Source: an uncultured bacterium | GTDB lineage: Bacteria; Patescibacteriota; Patescibacteriia; Patescibacteriales; UBA12465 | Direction of reading: 5' to 3' | Length of the DNA stretch: 15,295 nucleotides | Assembly (NCBI GenBank): GCA_903904095.1 | Contig: CAIVBF010000024.1 | Span: forward strand, 1 to 15,295 | Part shown: one piece after another, positions 8,456 through 15,094 of the stretch | Layout: every line of letters starts with the position of its first letter | How positions within the stretch are numbered: the stretch's first letter is position 1 | The notes under the pieces: generated by a model | What the model was told of the DNA's origin: nothing | Databases searched by the model: none | The model's input: only the letters and a program-made list of their open reading frames with translations | Made by a program: the position numbers and the translations under genes

Positions 8456-8491
8456 TTTTGTAAAATATTCTGTTTTATTTTTAATATCCCC

Positions 8492-8520
8492 ATTCTATAC
8501 TAATAGAATTAAGCTGTCAA
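8492..8520 (-). promoter_or_regulatory. Promoter of the 16S rRNA gene
   Basis: Perfect -35 TTGACA (8515-8520), a 17-base spacer and -10 TAGAAT (8492-8497, within TATAGAAT). It is one of the best promoter matches in the window. The predicted start near 8485 gives a leader of about 217 bases. The region 8269-8680 otherwise holds the leader structures and the divergent infC promoter. Confidence 0.85.
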
Positions 8521-8579
8521 GGGGGAAAGAATGTTAATAAGTTTAAACAGCTTTTTTGTATGTTTAAAGCCGGTTTTAT

Positions 8580-8608
8580 TTGACTTTTATTGTTTTTTAA
8601 GATATAAA
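8580..8608 (+). promoter_or_regulatory. Promoter of the infC operon
   Basis: -35 TTGACT (8580-8585), a 17-base spacer and -10 TATAAA (8603-8608). It diverges from the 16S promoter with about 60 bases between the -35 boxes. The leader would be about 66 bases. A second TATAAT hexamer at 8655-8660 has no good -35. Confidence 0.65.
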
Positions 8609-8680
8609 CATATATATAAAGATATCGCCTAAATAACATTTAAATTATAGGATATATAATTTAGAGATAAAAATAAAATA

Positions 8681-9235
8681 ATGCGTATTAAATTTCACAG
8701 AGTTGAGAGAAAAGAAGAGGTAAGTTTTCGTTCTAATAATCAAATCCGCGTGCCGGAAGTTTTTTTAATTGATGAAGCTAATGAAGCGATTGGAATAATT
8801 CCGACCGAAGAAGCGATTAAAATGGCTCAAGACGCCGATCTTGATTTAGTTGAGGTTAATCCGAAGGCTAATCCGCCGGTTGTTAAAATTGTTAATCTTG
8901 GTCAATTAAAATACGAAAAGGAAAAACAGGCTCACAAACAGAAGATTCAACAGAAAAAGGTAGAAATAAAAAATATTCGTCTTTCTTTTAGAATTAGTGA
9001 TCATGACTTGGAAATGCGCTTAGCTCAAGCAGAAAAATTCTTAGCTAAAGAAAATAAAACTAAAATTGAATTGATTTTAAGAGGGCGAGAACGTCAGTAT
9101 CCCCAGAAAGCGGCTGAAATTATTCGCGGTTTTGTGGCTAAAATTCAAGCTAAGCCAGAATTAAGTATAGAAATAGAACAACCCTTGACAAATCAAGGAG
9201 GAAGATTTACTATTATATTGATCAATAAAAAGTAA
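8681..9235 (+). CDS. infC: Translation initiation factor IF-3
   Basis: IF-3 binds the 30S subunit, keeps it apart from 50S and checks the start codon and initiator tRNA. The 184-aa length is normal. The N-terminal domain (about 17-85) includes NNQIRVPEVFLID (19-31), LDLVEVNP (54-61) and PPVVKI (65-70). A Lys/Gln-rich linker helix (78-94) follows, then the C-terminal 30S-binding domain (95-184) with LRGRE (133-137) and IEQPL near 165-169. The start is a plain ATG, not the AUU or AUC used for feedback control of infC in E. coli, and there is no Shine-Dalgarno. It heads the conserved infC-rpmI-rplT order, here extended by secG. Confidence 0.98.
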   Translation: MRIKFHRVERKEEVSFRSNNQIRVPEVFLIDEANEAIGIIPTEEAIKMAQDADLDLVEVNPKANPPVVKIVNLGQLKYEKEKQAHKQKIQQKKVEIKNIRLSFRISDHDLEMRLAQAEKFLAKENKTKIELILRGRERQYPQKAAEIIRGFVAKIQAKPELSIEIEQPLTNQGGRFTIILINKK

Positions 9236-9248
9236 AAATAGTTGAATC

Positions 9249-9269
9249 CAGGTATTTACCTGTTTTTTT
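9249..9269 (+). terminator. Hairpin plus T-run between infC and rpmI
   Basis: CAGGT (9249-9253) pairs with ACCTG (9258-9262) over an ATTT loop and is followed directly by seven T bases. It sits 13 bases after the infC stop and 12 bases before the rpmI ATG, inside an otherwise conserved operon. A partial terminator lowering or regulating rpmI-rplT expression relative to infC is the likely role. The 5-bp stem is short. Confidence 0.6.
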
Positions 9270-9281
9270 AATCGGAAATAT

Positions 9282-9479
9282 ATGCCAAAAATTAAAACTC
9301 ACCAAGCAACCGTTAAACGTTTCAAAAAAACGGCTACAAATAAACTTATCCAAAGAAAATCTGGACAAGATCATTTTAATGCTCGTGAAACAGGTAATAC
9401 TACTCGTCATAAACGTTTAGATATTTCAACAACAAAGACTTTAGCTAAAACTATTAAAATGTTAACTCCTTACAATTAA
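9282..9479 (+). CDS. rpmI: 50S ribosomal protein L35 (bL35)
   Basis: Small basic protein of the large subunit, 65 aa (normal). It begins MPKIKTH and keeps the KRFKKTA core (12-18) and the HKRLD-like segment near 43-47 that in many L35 reads KRKLR. It lies between infC and rplT as in most bacteria. The upstream GGAA, nine to six bases before the ATG, is the nearest thing to a Shine-Dalgarno in the window. An intercistronic hairpin may control its expression. Confidence 0.97.
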   Translation: MPKIKTHQATVKRFKKTATNKLIQRKSGQDHFNARETGNTTRHKRLDISTTKTLAKTIKMLTPYN

Positions 9480-9517
9480 GCTATTTGATTAGAAATTTGT
9501 AATAAGTATTTGCCAAT

Positions 9518-9862
9518 ATGCCAAGAGTAAAAAGAGGGATGACCCATGTTAAGAAAAGAAGAAAATTATTAAAGGCCGTTAAAGGTTATAAATGGGGACG
9601 AAAAAATTTAATAAAACTTGCTAGAACCGCTAGAACTAAAGCTGGTGCTCATTCTTATGTTGATAGACGTAAGAAAAAAAGAACTATGCGCAGTTTATGG
9701 CAAATTAAAATTAACGCTTTTGTTAGAGAGTTTGGTTTTTCTTATTCTCGTTTCATTAATGCTTTAAAAGTAAATAAGATTGAAATTGACAGAAAAGTAT
9801 TGGCTGACTTAGCGGAAAATAATAAGGAAACTCTTGAAGCTATTATTGCTAAAATAAAATAA
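9518..9862 (+). CDS. rplT: 50S ribosomal protein L20 (bL20)
   Basis: L20 is needed early in 50S assembly and binds 23S rRNA. The 114-aa length is normal. The N-terminal basic extension contains MPRVKRG (1-7) and the helix KKRRKLLKAVKGY. The middle has DRRKKKRTMRSLW (49-61) and then IKINA (63-67), the family signature. It is 38 bases after rpmI and 4 bases before secG. In other bacteria L20 represses its own operon; no leader mimic of its 23S site was identified here, so autoregulation remains open. Confidence 0.98.
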   Translation: MPRVKRGMTHVKKRRKLLKAVKGYKWGRKNLIKLARTARTKAGAHSYVDRRKKKRTMRSLWQIKINAFVREFGFSYSRFINALKVNKIEIDRKVLADLAENNKETLEAIIAKIK

Positions 9863-9866
9863 TAAT

Positions 9867-10091
9867 ATGATCTTTTGGATTAAAATTGTTCAAATTGTTA
9901 TAGCTGTTTTATTGATGGTGGCTATTTTATTACAGAATCGCGGTGGCGGACTAGGCGGTGTTTTCGGTGGCGGTGGTGGCGGTGTTTATCTGACAAAGCG
10001 CGGCTTAGAAAAAAAACTATATATTGCAACAATTGTATTAGCGATTATTTTCTTTCTTTTATCTTTAGGCATCTTTCTTATTAGAGCTTAA
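9867..10091 (+). CDS. secG: Protein translocase subunit SecG
   Basis: SecG is the small accessory subunit of the SecYEG channel in the cytoplasmic membrane. The 74-aa protein has two membrane segments (about 4-22 and 50-72) joined by a glycine-rich loop, GGGLGGVFGGGGGG (26-39), the SecG hallmark, followed by TKRGLEKK (43-50). It begins 4 bases after the rplT stop, so it is in the ribosomal-protein operon, and lacks a Shine-Dalgarno. The coupling places a secretion component under the same control as L20. Confidence 0.95.
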   Translation: MIFWIKIVQIVIAVLLMVAILLQNRGGGLGGVFGGGGGGVYLTKRGLEKKLYIATIVLAIIFFLLSLGIFLIRA

Positions 10092-10153
10092 GCGCTTTTG
10101 GCGCTCGTAATTACAGCACTTGCTATAGGTATTCATTCCTGGATATCTATAGC
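10091..10153 (+). other. Two hairpins between secG and the binding-protein gene
   Basis: AGCGC/GCGCT (10091-10105) overlaps the last base of the secG stop codon. An 11-bp helix GCTATAGGTAT/ATATCTATAGC (10122-10132 with 10143-10153, one G-U) follows, with a 10-base loop. Neither is followed by a T-run, so they are poor terminators. mRNA processing or stability control of secG against the downstream gene is a possible use. Confidence 0.5.
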
Positions 10154-10203
10154 TTTAGTTGGTAATTTAAAGATTCTTTGTGATCTCACTAAAAAACAAA
10201 ACT

Positions 10204-11958
10204 ATGTCTTGGAAAATAAGGACGAAACAGCGTCTGTCATTTTTTAATTTTTTGAAGAAAAAAAAGTTTAGCCAAAAGAATGATGACATGCAATTAGTTT
10301 ATAAATTATCGCCTCATAAAATTCCTAATGGGAAGCAATTGCAACATATCAGTAAATTTTTAAATCCCAAAGAAAATTTAATACTCAAAATTTGTTTATT
10401 GTTGCTCATAATTAATGTTGTTTATCTAAGCGTCGTCTTTTTTAAAAAGCATTTGCAGTATACGCCGATTGTCGGCGGAGATTATGTTGAAGCGCTAGTT
10501 GGTTATCCGAAAGCGATTAATCCTATTTATGCGGCTAATCGTGATGTTGATGCCGATCTAAGCCGTTTAATATATTCAAGCCTTTTCGTTTACGATAAAA
10601 ATAATGTTTTAATTAATGATTTAGCGGATAGTTATACTATAAGCGATGACGGTAAAGAATATACTATTAAAATAAAAAATAACGTTAGTTTTCATAATAA
10701 TGATAAGCTAACGGTTGATGATATTTTATTCACTTATGATTTAATAAAAAATTCTGATTATCACTCTCCTTTTAGATCGGCCTTTGCTAACGTAGAAGCG
10801 GAAAAAATAGATGACTACACAATTAAATTTAGTTTAGCCGAACCGTATGCTCCCTTTTTAGAACTTTTGAATTTTGGAATATTACCAAAAAATATTTGGA
10901 AAAATGTTAACCCCCAATCCATATTATTATTTGAAGCAAATTTAAAACCGATTGGGTCTGGTCCTTATAAATTTAAGTCATTGATAAAAAATAAAGATGG
11001 CGACTTAAAGGAATATCGCTTAACTCTTAATGATAACTATTATGGCGCTAAGCCATATATAAAAAATATTAATTTTAAATTTTTTATTGATTATTCCGAA
11101 GCTATTAATGCTTTAAACGATAATCAAGTAAATGGTTTAAGTTATCTGCCGTATAGTGAAAGCAGCTCTTTGTTAGCTAAAAATTCACTATCCCTTCATC
11201 AATTGATTAAACCGCAAATTGTTTCCTTATTTTTTAACAAGGATAAAATAAAGTCTTTCAGCGATAAAACTATTAGAGTGGCCTTGGCTCAGGCAATTAA
11301 TAAACAGCAATTAGTTGATAATGTTTTTAAAGGAGCTTATCAAGTTGCTAATAGCCCTATCCCGGCCAGCAATTTTTCTTTTAACAATAATTTAAAATTA
11401 TATAATTATGACCCGGGCGCTTCGGCTGATGTTTTAAGAAGTAAGTCTATAACGCTAACTTTAAGCGTTATTGACCGTCAGGAGAATATCGCTGTAGCCA
11501 ATGGGATTAAAAGCTATTGGGAAATGGCCGGAGTAAAAGTAACTATTAAAACCATCCCCGTTGAACAAGTAGCTGATGTGATTAAAAATCGTGATTTTGA
11601 AGTTCTTCTATATGGAGAATCTGTTGGAGGCGATCCGGATGTTTATGCCTTTTGGCACTCTTCTCAAACTAGCGGCAAGGGTTTGAATTTGGCCGCCTAT
11701 AATAATTCCGAGGTTGATAAATTATTGTCTGACGCTCGCGTAATTCATAATGTTAATGATAGAGCTGTTAAATATCAAAAATTTCAAGAACTTTTAAATA
11801 ATGATCTGCCGGTTATATTTTTATATTCTCCGGCATATACGTATGTTCAAGACAGTAAGCTAAAGGGCTTTGATTCATCGGTTATTATTGACCCAGCTGA
11901 TCGTTTTAGCAGCATCTCCTCTTGGTATCTAAAAACAAAAAGTAAATTAATTTGGTAA
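10204..11958 (+). CDS. Membrane-anchored peptide-type ABC transporter substrate-binding protein (SBP family 5)
   Basis: Family-5 solute-binding proteins capture oligopeptides or similar solutes outside the cell for an ABC importer. Counting from the ATG used here (584 aa), a basic cytoplasmic N-terminus of about 58 residues precedes one membrane segment (about 59-80), then the binding domain. Family marks are GGDYVEALVGYP just after the anchor, NPIYAANRDVDADLSRLIYSSL (the usual NP-D-R-Y-LF block), WK followed by a GSGPYKF motif, and late segments matching A.N...D.LL. There is no lipobox cysteine, so anchoring is by the transmembrane helix. A GTG at 10180 in frame would add eight residues; neither start has a Shine-Dalgarno. 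No permease or ATPase gene is adjacent. The substrate is unknown. Confidence 0.9.
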   Translation: MSWKIRTKQRLSFFNFLKKKKFSQKNDDMQLVYKLSPHKIPNGKQLQHISKFLNPKENLILKICLLLLIINVVYLSVVFFKKHLQYTPIVGGDYVEALVGYPKAINPIYAANRDVDADLSRLIYSSLFVYDKNNVLINDLADSYTISDDGKEYTIKIKNNVSFHNNDKLTVDDILFTYDLIKNSDYHSPFRSAFANVEAEKIDDYTIKFSLAEPYAPFLELLNFGILPKNIWKNVNPQSILLFEANLKPIGSGPYKFKSLIKNKDGDLKEYRLTLNDNYYGAKPYIKNINFKFFIDYSEAINALNDNQVNGLSYLPYSESSSLLAKNSLSLHQLIKPQIVSLFFNKDKIKSFSDKTIRVALAQAINKQQLVDNVFKGAYQVANSPIPASNFSFNNNLKLYNYDPGASADVLRSKSITLTLSVIDRQENIAVANGIKSYWEMAGVKVTIKTIPVEQVADVIKNRDFEVLLYGESVGGDPDVYAFWHSSQTSGKGLNLAAYNNSEVDKLLSDARVIHNVNDRAVKYQKFQELLNNDLPVIFLYSPAYTYVQDSKLKGFDSSVIIDPADRFSSISSWYLKTKSKLIW

Positions 11959-12015
11959 TAAAGAATTTATTCTTATTTATCAATTTTTATATAACTCATT
12001 CATATCGGTAATTAG

Positions 12016-12021
12016 TATAAT
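12016..12021 (+). promoter_or_regulatory. Possible -10 element upstream of RNase J
   Basis: A perfect TATAAT hexamer lies 53 bases before the RNase J start, in a very A/T-rich 116-base gap. There is no good -35 at 16-18 bases. Weak A/T-only hairpins also occur in this gap but none is a convincing terminator for the preceding gene. Confidence 0.35.
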
Positions 12022-12074
12022 AATGTTTTATTATTCTATTATTTTTCGGTAAGTAAAATTTAATAATTAAAATC

Positions 12075-14054
12075 ATGTTTGCAAAACAACAAAGTACCCC
12101 GATGACCCCTGGTTCTCGGCAAAGTTTTTCTAGCCGCTTACCTCGTCGTGGCGGATCTAATCAGAATCAAATATCAGGACCGCGAAAAGTAGTCAGTGCC
12201 CCATCGGCTAGATTACCACTGCAACCGCAAGGACAAGTCCAAACACAAATGCAATCAAAGCCGCAATTATCAGTACAGCCGCGCCCACAGGTTCAGCAAA
12301 GGCCGCAGCAAAGACCTAATTTTCAGCCGCAAACCCAAACTAATCGGCCGAATGCCGCTTCCTCTAATCAAAAAGTTAATACCGGTATTTCCGGTTTAAA
12401 GATTTGTCCGCTTGGCGGACAAGAAGAAGTTGGTCGTAATTGCACTGTCTTTGAATATGATAATGATATTATCATTTTAGACATGGGCCTACAGTTTGCC
12501 GATGAAGATATGCCTGGCATAGATTACATTATTCCGAACGTTGCTTCTTTGCGCGGTAAGGAAAAAAACATCCGCGGTGTTATTTTTAGCCACGGCCACC
12601 TTGATCATATTGGAGCAGCGCCGATCATGTTAGAACAATTGGGCAACCCGCCGATTATTGGTCGTAAATTAACTTTAGCGATGATTAAGCACCGTCAAGA
12701 GGATTATAAAAAAGGAACAACAAAAAATTTAAAAACAATTACGATTGATTCAATTGATCAGAAGATTACCCTTGGTAAATTTCAGATAAGTTTTTTCCAA
12801 GTTGAACATTCTATTATTGATGCGGTTGGTGTTATTATTTCAACTCCGCACGGGGCGATTATTCATCCTGGCGACTGGATGATTGAGGCTGATCCTCTTG
12901 AAGGCCAAGTTGTTGGCTATGAGCACTTATCAAAACTACCATCTCCTCGCATATTAATGTTAGAAAGTTTGGGAGTTGCTTATTCAAAAGAGCGTATCCC
13001 CGCTAAAACAACTCAGGATAATTTAGAGCGTCTTATTCGTGAAGCGAAAGGGCGAGTTATTATTGGTACATTCGCTTCGCAGTTAGAACGTATTACTCAT
13101 CTTCTAGCTTATGCGGAAAAAATAGGCAAAAAGGTTGCTCTTGATGGTTATGGCATGAAAATGAATGTTAAGATTGCCCAAGAATTAGGCTATATCCCTG
13201 CTCATAAAAATATTTTAATTCCGATTGAAGATATTAGTAAGTATCCCGATGAAAGAATTTTAATTATTTGTACTGGGGCGCAGGGCGAATCAAATGCGGT
13301 CTTTTCTCGGATTGTAAATGGTAACCATCATTATGTTACAATCCAGAAGTCTGATATTGTAATTTTTTCTTCATCAGTTATCCCTGGCAATGAACGTTCC
13401 GTTCAAAAAGTTAAGGATCAGATTTATCGCCTTAGCGATAATGTTATCCATAGCAGTATTATGGATGTTCATTCCGGTGGACACGCTAATGCTGAAGATA
13501 TTAAAAAAATTCTGCATCAAATTAAGCCCGATTATTTTCTGCCGGTTTACGCTAACCACTATATGTTGGTTGAAGCCAAAAAATTAGCTATGAGAGAAGG
13601 CTTCCGCGAAGATCAAATTTTTGTTCTTGATAATGGACAGATTTTAAAGTTTCAGAAAGACAAAAAACCGTTTGTTCTTAAAGAACAGGCTAATACCGAC
13701 TATGTTATGGTTGACGGTTTAGGAGTCGGCGATGTATCGGAAATTGTTTTAAGAGACAGAAGAATGATGGCTGATGATGGTATGATTGTAATTATTGCTA
13801 CTATTGACGCTAAAACCGGAGCAATAATTGGCAACCCGGATTTAATCTCGCGCGGTTTTGTTCATATGAAAGAAAATAGAGATTTAATTGAAAAGACTCG
13901 TATGCGAGTTAAAAAAATTGTTAAAGATAAGAACCCGATGACGGCCGCTGACGATGATTATATTAAAAATAAAATCAGAAACGATATCGGTCAATTCTTG
14001 TTTAACGCTACAAAGAGAAGGCCGATGGTTCTACCGGTGGTTATTAAAGTATAA
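12075..14054 (+). CDS. rnj: Ribonuclease J family nuclease with long Gln/Pro/Arg-rich N-terminal extension
   Basis: RNase J is a metallo-beta-lactamase/beta-CASP nuclease that degrades and matures RNA by endo- and 5'-exonuclease action. The 659-aa protein is about 100 residues longer than usual because residues 1-105 are low-complexity, rich in Gln, Pro, Arg and Ser. The catalytic part begins near 106 with LGGQEEVGRN (113-122). It has the metal motif HGHLDH (173-178), H245, HPGDW (264-268), GTFASQLER (331-339), TGAQGE (400-405), SSSVIPGNE (432-440) and HSGGHAN (466-472). The usual PxHGE motif reads PVYAN (490-494), so a metal-binding His is Tyr. A C-terminal domain (about 545-659) follows. 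The gene is monocistronic or last in the operon, ending in a strong terminator. Confidence 0.95.
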   Translation: MFAKQQSTPMTPGSRQSFSSRLPRRGGSNQNQISGPRKVVSAPSARLPLQPQGQVQTQMQSKPQLSVQPRPQVQQRPQQRPNFQPQTQTNRPNAASSNQKVNTGISGLKICPLGGQEEVGRNCTVFEYDNDIIILDMGLQFADEDMPGIDYIIPNVASLRGKEKNIRGVIFSHGHLDHIGAAPIMLEQLGNPPIIGRKLTLAMIKHRQEDYKKGTTKNLKTITIDSIDQKITLGKFQISFFQVEHSIIDAVGVIISTPHGAIIHPGDWMIEADPLEGQVVGYEHLSKLPSPRILMLESLGVAYSKERIPAKTTQDNLERLIREAKGRVIIGTFASQLERITHLLAYAEKIGKKVALDGYGMKMNVKIAQELGYIPAHKNILIPIEDISKYPDERILIICTGAQGESNAVFSRIVNGNHHYVTIQKSDIVIFSSSVIPGNERSVQKVKDQIYRLSDNVIHSSIMDVHSGGHANAEDIKKILHQIKPDYFLPVYANHYMLVEAKKLAMREGFREDQIFVLDNGQILKFQKDKKPFVLKEQANTDYVMVDGLGVGDVSEIVLRDRRMMADDGMIVIIATIDAKTGAIIGNPDLISRGFVHMKENRDLIEKTRMRVKKIVKDKNPMTAADDDYIKNKIRNDIGQFLFNATKRRPMVLPVVIKV

Positions 14055-14073
14055 TATTATCTAATATTAGTTT

Positions 14074-14105
14074 AAAAAAGAGCCTATTCTGTTAGGCTCT
14101 TTTTT
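14074..14105 (+). terminator. Terminator after RNase J
   Basis: Thirteen-base arms AAAAAAGAGCCTA-like (14074-14086) and TAGGCTCTTTTTT-like (14093-14105) with a six-base loop and a T-run. It is close in sequence to the trpS terminator and separates RNase J from the downstream RNA promoter. Confidence 0.9.
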
Positions 14106-14115
14106 GTGTGGAAAT

Positions 14116-14124
14116 TGTGGATAA
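14116..14124 (-). promoter_or_regulatory. Perfect DnaA-box sequence
   Basis: TGTGGATAA here is the complement of TTATCCACA, the strongest DnaA box. A related TGTGGAAAT lies directly upstream at 14107-14115. Both sit about 20 bases before the -35 of the small-RNA promoter. A single perfect box can occur by chance, so function is uncertain. Confidence 0.35.
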
Positions 14125-14141
14125 ACAGCTATGTTACAGTA

Positions 14142-14170
14142 TTGACAAAGAATTTAAACTATGATATATT
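14142..14170 (+). promoter_or_regulatory. Strong promoter for a non-coding RNA
   Basis: Perfect -35 TTGACA (14142-14147), a 17-base spacer and -10 TATATT (14165-14170, 5 of 6). Transcription should begin near 14177. There is no plausible protein gene before the next terminator. A second TTGACA at 14181-14186 has no matching -10. Confidence 0.8.
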
Positions 14171-14176
14171 AGTAAG

Positions 14177-14330
14177 TCGTTTGACAACAGAATATTTATT
14201 TAAAAAGACCGCTTTAAACGGGTCAGGCACGACAAGCATGGGGATTTTCTTGCTAGGATTTTTCCGGCATCGCGCTCGAAAGTGCCTAGAAGAAATTTTC
14301 TTGCCTACCCGTTTAAGTCGGTCTTTTTTT
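14177..14330 (+). ncRNA. Putative stand-alone structured small RNA, about 150 nt, unknown class
   Basis: After a 25-base unpaired 5' end the transcript folds by hand into a long rod. A closing helix pairs 14202-14229 with 14302-14328: 10 bp, one C-U mismatch, 11 bp, a bulged C (14224), then 5 bp. An 11-nt bulge on the 5' side (14230-14240) faces one base. A second helix pairs 14241-14257 with 14285-14300, with one bulged G and one U-U mismatch. An apical CGCU/AGUG hairpin with a CGAA loop lies at 14273-14284. The lower helix ends in a run of U, so the same helix can terminate transcription. The rod with a central one-sided bulge is loosely like 6S RNA, but I see no defining 6S signature; it lacks the SRP RNA GGAA-capped motif and any tmRNA or 5S sequence. 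No convincing protein is encoded here. Confidence 0.7.
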
Positions 14331-15066
14331 ATTCAAAAAGCCTATCTTTACCAACGATAATATTTAACTTGGCTTTTTTAACATTAATTTCAACTGGCGT
14401 ATCTATCTTTACAACATCGTCAACAATTAATTGATGTGAAGGATTATGAAGCCTTAAAGTTTTAACGGTCAGAAAGGTTTGATCTCTTTTTCTGGTTCTT
14501 ATTAAAACTTCTAATTTCCCATCATGGGGATTAGATTTAATAGTTTCTTTTTTATCGCTCAATAAGTTTATAATTTTTATTTCTCCTTTTTCTTGAGTCT
14601 CTATAGTGCAGCCATTTATTTCTAGAGTAGTTCCAGCGCTTTCAATAGTTGATTGATTTAAAAAATAATTATCACCGGCCAGTCCGATATCAATATTCTC
14701 AATGCGGCGGGCTAACAATATATTACAGGCGTCTTCCGCGTTTTTTATCCCAAAAGAATTAGCGATTGAATTATCATCGCCGATCGGAATAATCCCTAGT
14801 AAAGTCTTTTGCTGGAAATCGTCATATAAATCGGTATCAATAATCGCTCCGATAATCTTGTTAACGGTTTGGTTGTTGCCAACGGCGATAATCGTTTTAG
14901 AGCCTATCTTTATTTCATTCTGAACGGCGCTCTTAATATTCTTAACATTGTTAAGCCTAATTATTTTTCCGTTTAAACCTAAATCAGTCAAGCGAATTTC
15001 TAAACGATTAATCGCTCTATTGTATTTAGTTTTATTTAAATATTCATCGTAAATATAAACATGCAT
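14329..15066 (-). CDS. Diacylglycerol-kinase-catalytic-domain-like protein, signature motifs degenerate
   Basis: The 245-aa protein resembles the DAGK/YegS lipid-kinase fold, in which a GGDGT loop binds nucleotide. The overall pattern is kept: a Rossmann-like strand IIAVGNNQTVNKII (59-72) where IIAVGGDGTVNEV is expected, then LGIIPIGDDNSIANSFGI (90-107) where PLGTGNDFA is expected, then YFLNQSTIESA (134-144) and a C-terminal beta domain ending TPVEINVKKAKLNIIVG (227-243 or so). GGDGT is replaced by GNNQT, GTGND by GDDNS, and the late DGE-type motif by DDV. The protein is also shorter than the usual 290-300 aa. Its stop codon overlaps the T-run of the convergent small-RNA terminator. It lies 28 bases after the bactofilin gene and is probably co-transcribed with it. 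Kinase activity is doubtful. Confidence 0.75.
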   Translation of the reverse strand: MHVYIYDEYLNKTKYNRAINRLEIRLTDLGLNGKIIRLNNVKNIKSAVQNEIKIGSKTIIAVGNNQTVNKIIGAIIDTDLYDDFQQKTLLGIIPIGDDNSIANSFGIKNAEDACNILLARRIENIDIGLAGDNYFLNQSTIESAGTTLEINGCTIETQEKGEIKIINLLSDKKETIKSNPHDGKLEVLIRTRKRDQTFLTVKTLRLHNPSHQLIVDDVVKIDTPVEINVKKAKLNIIVGKDRLFE

Positions 15067-15094
15067 AGGGTTGCGATTTTATCGCCTTTTATTT

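Noticed and set aside
14181..14186. Second TTGACA as an additional promoter
   Set aside because: No -10-like hexamer lies 15-19 bases downstream; it lies within the predicted transcript.
14221..14243. Possible SRP RNA motif (GGUCAGG followed by AAGCA)
   Set aside because: The GGAA-type tetraloop and the short helix between CAGG and AGCA of the SRP apical domain are missing, and the segment pairs better with 14302-14310 in the long rod.
14106..14360. Open frame of 84 codons on the plus strand across the hairpin RNA
   Set aside because: It begins before the predicted transcription start, spans the long inverted repeat and terminator, and has no family features; RNA structure is the better explanation.
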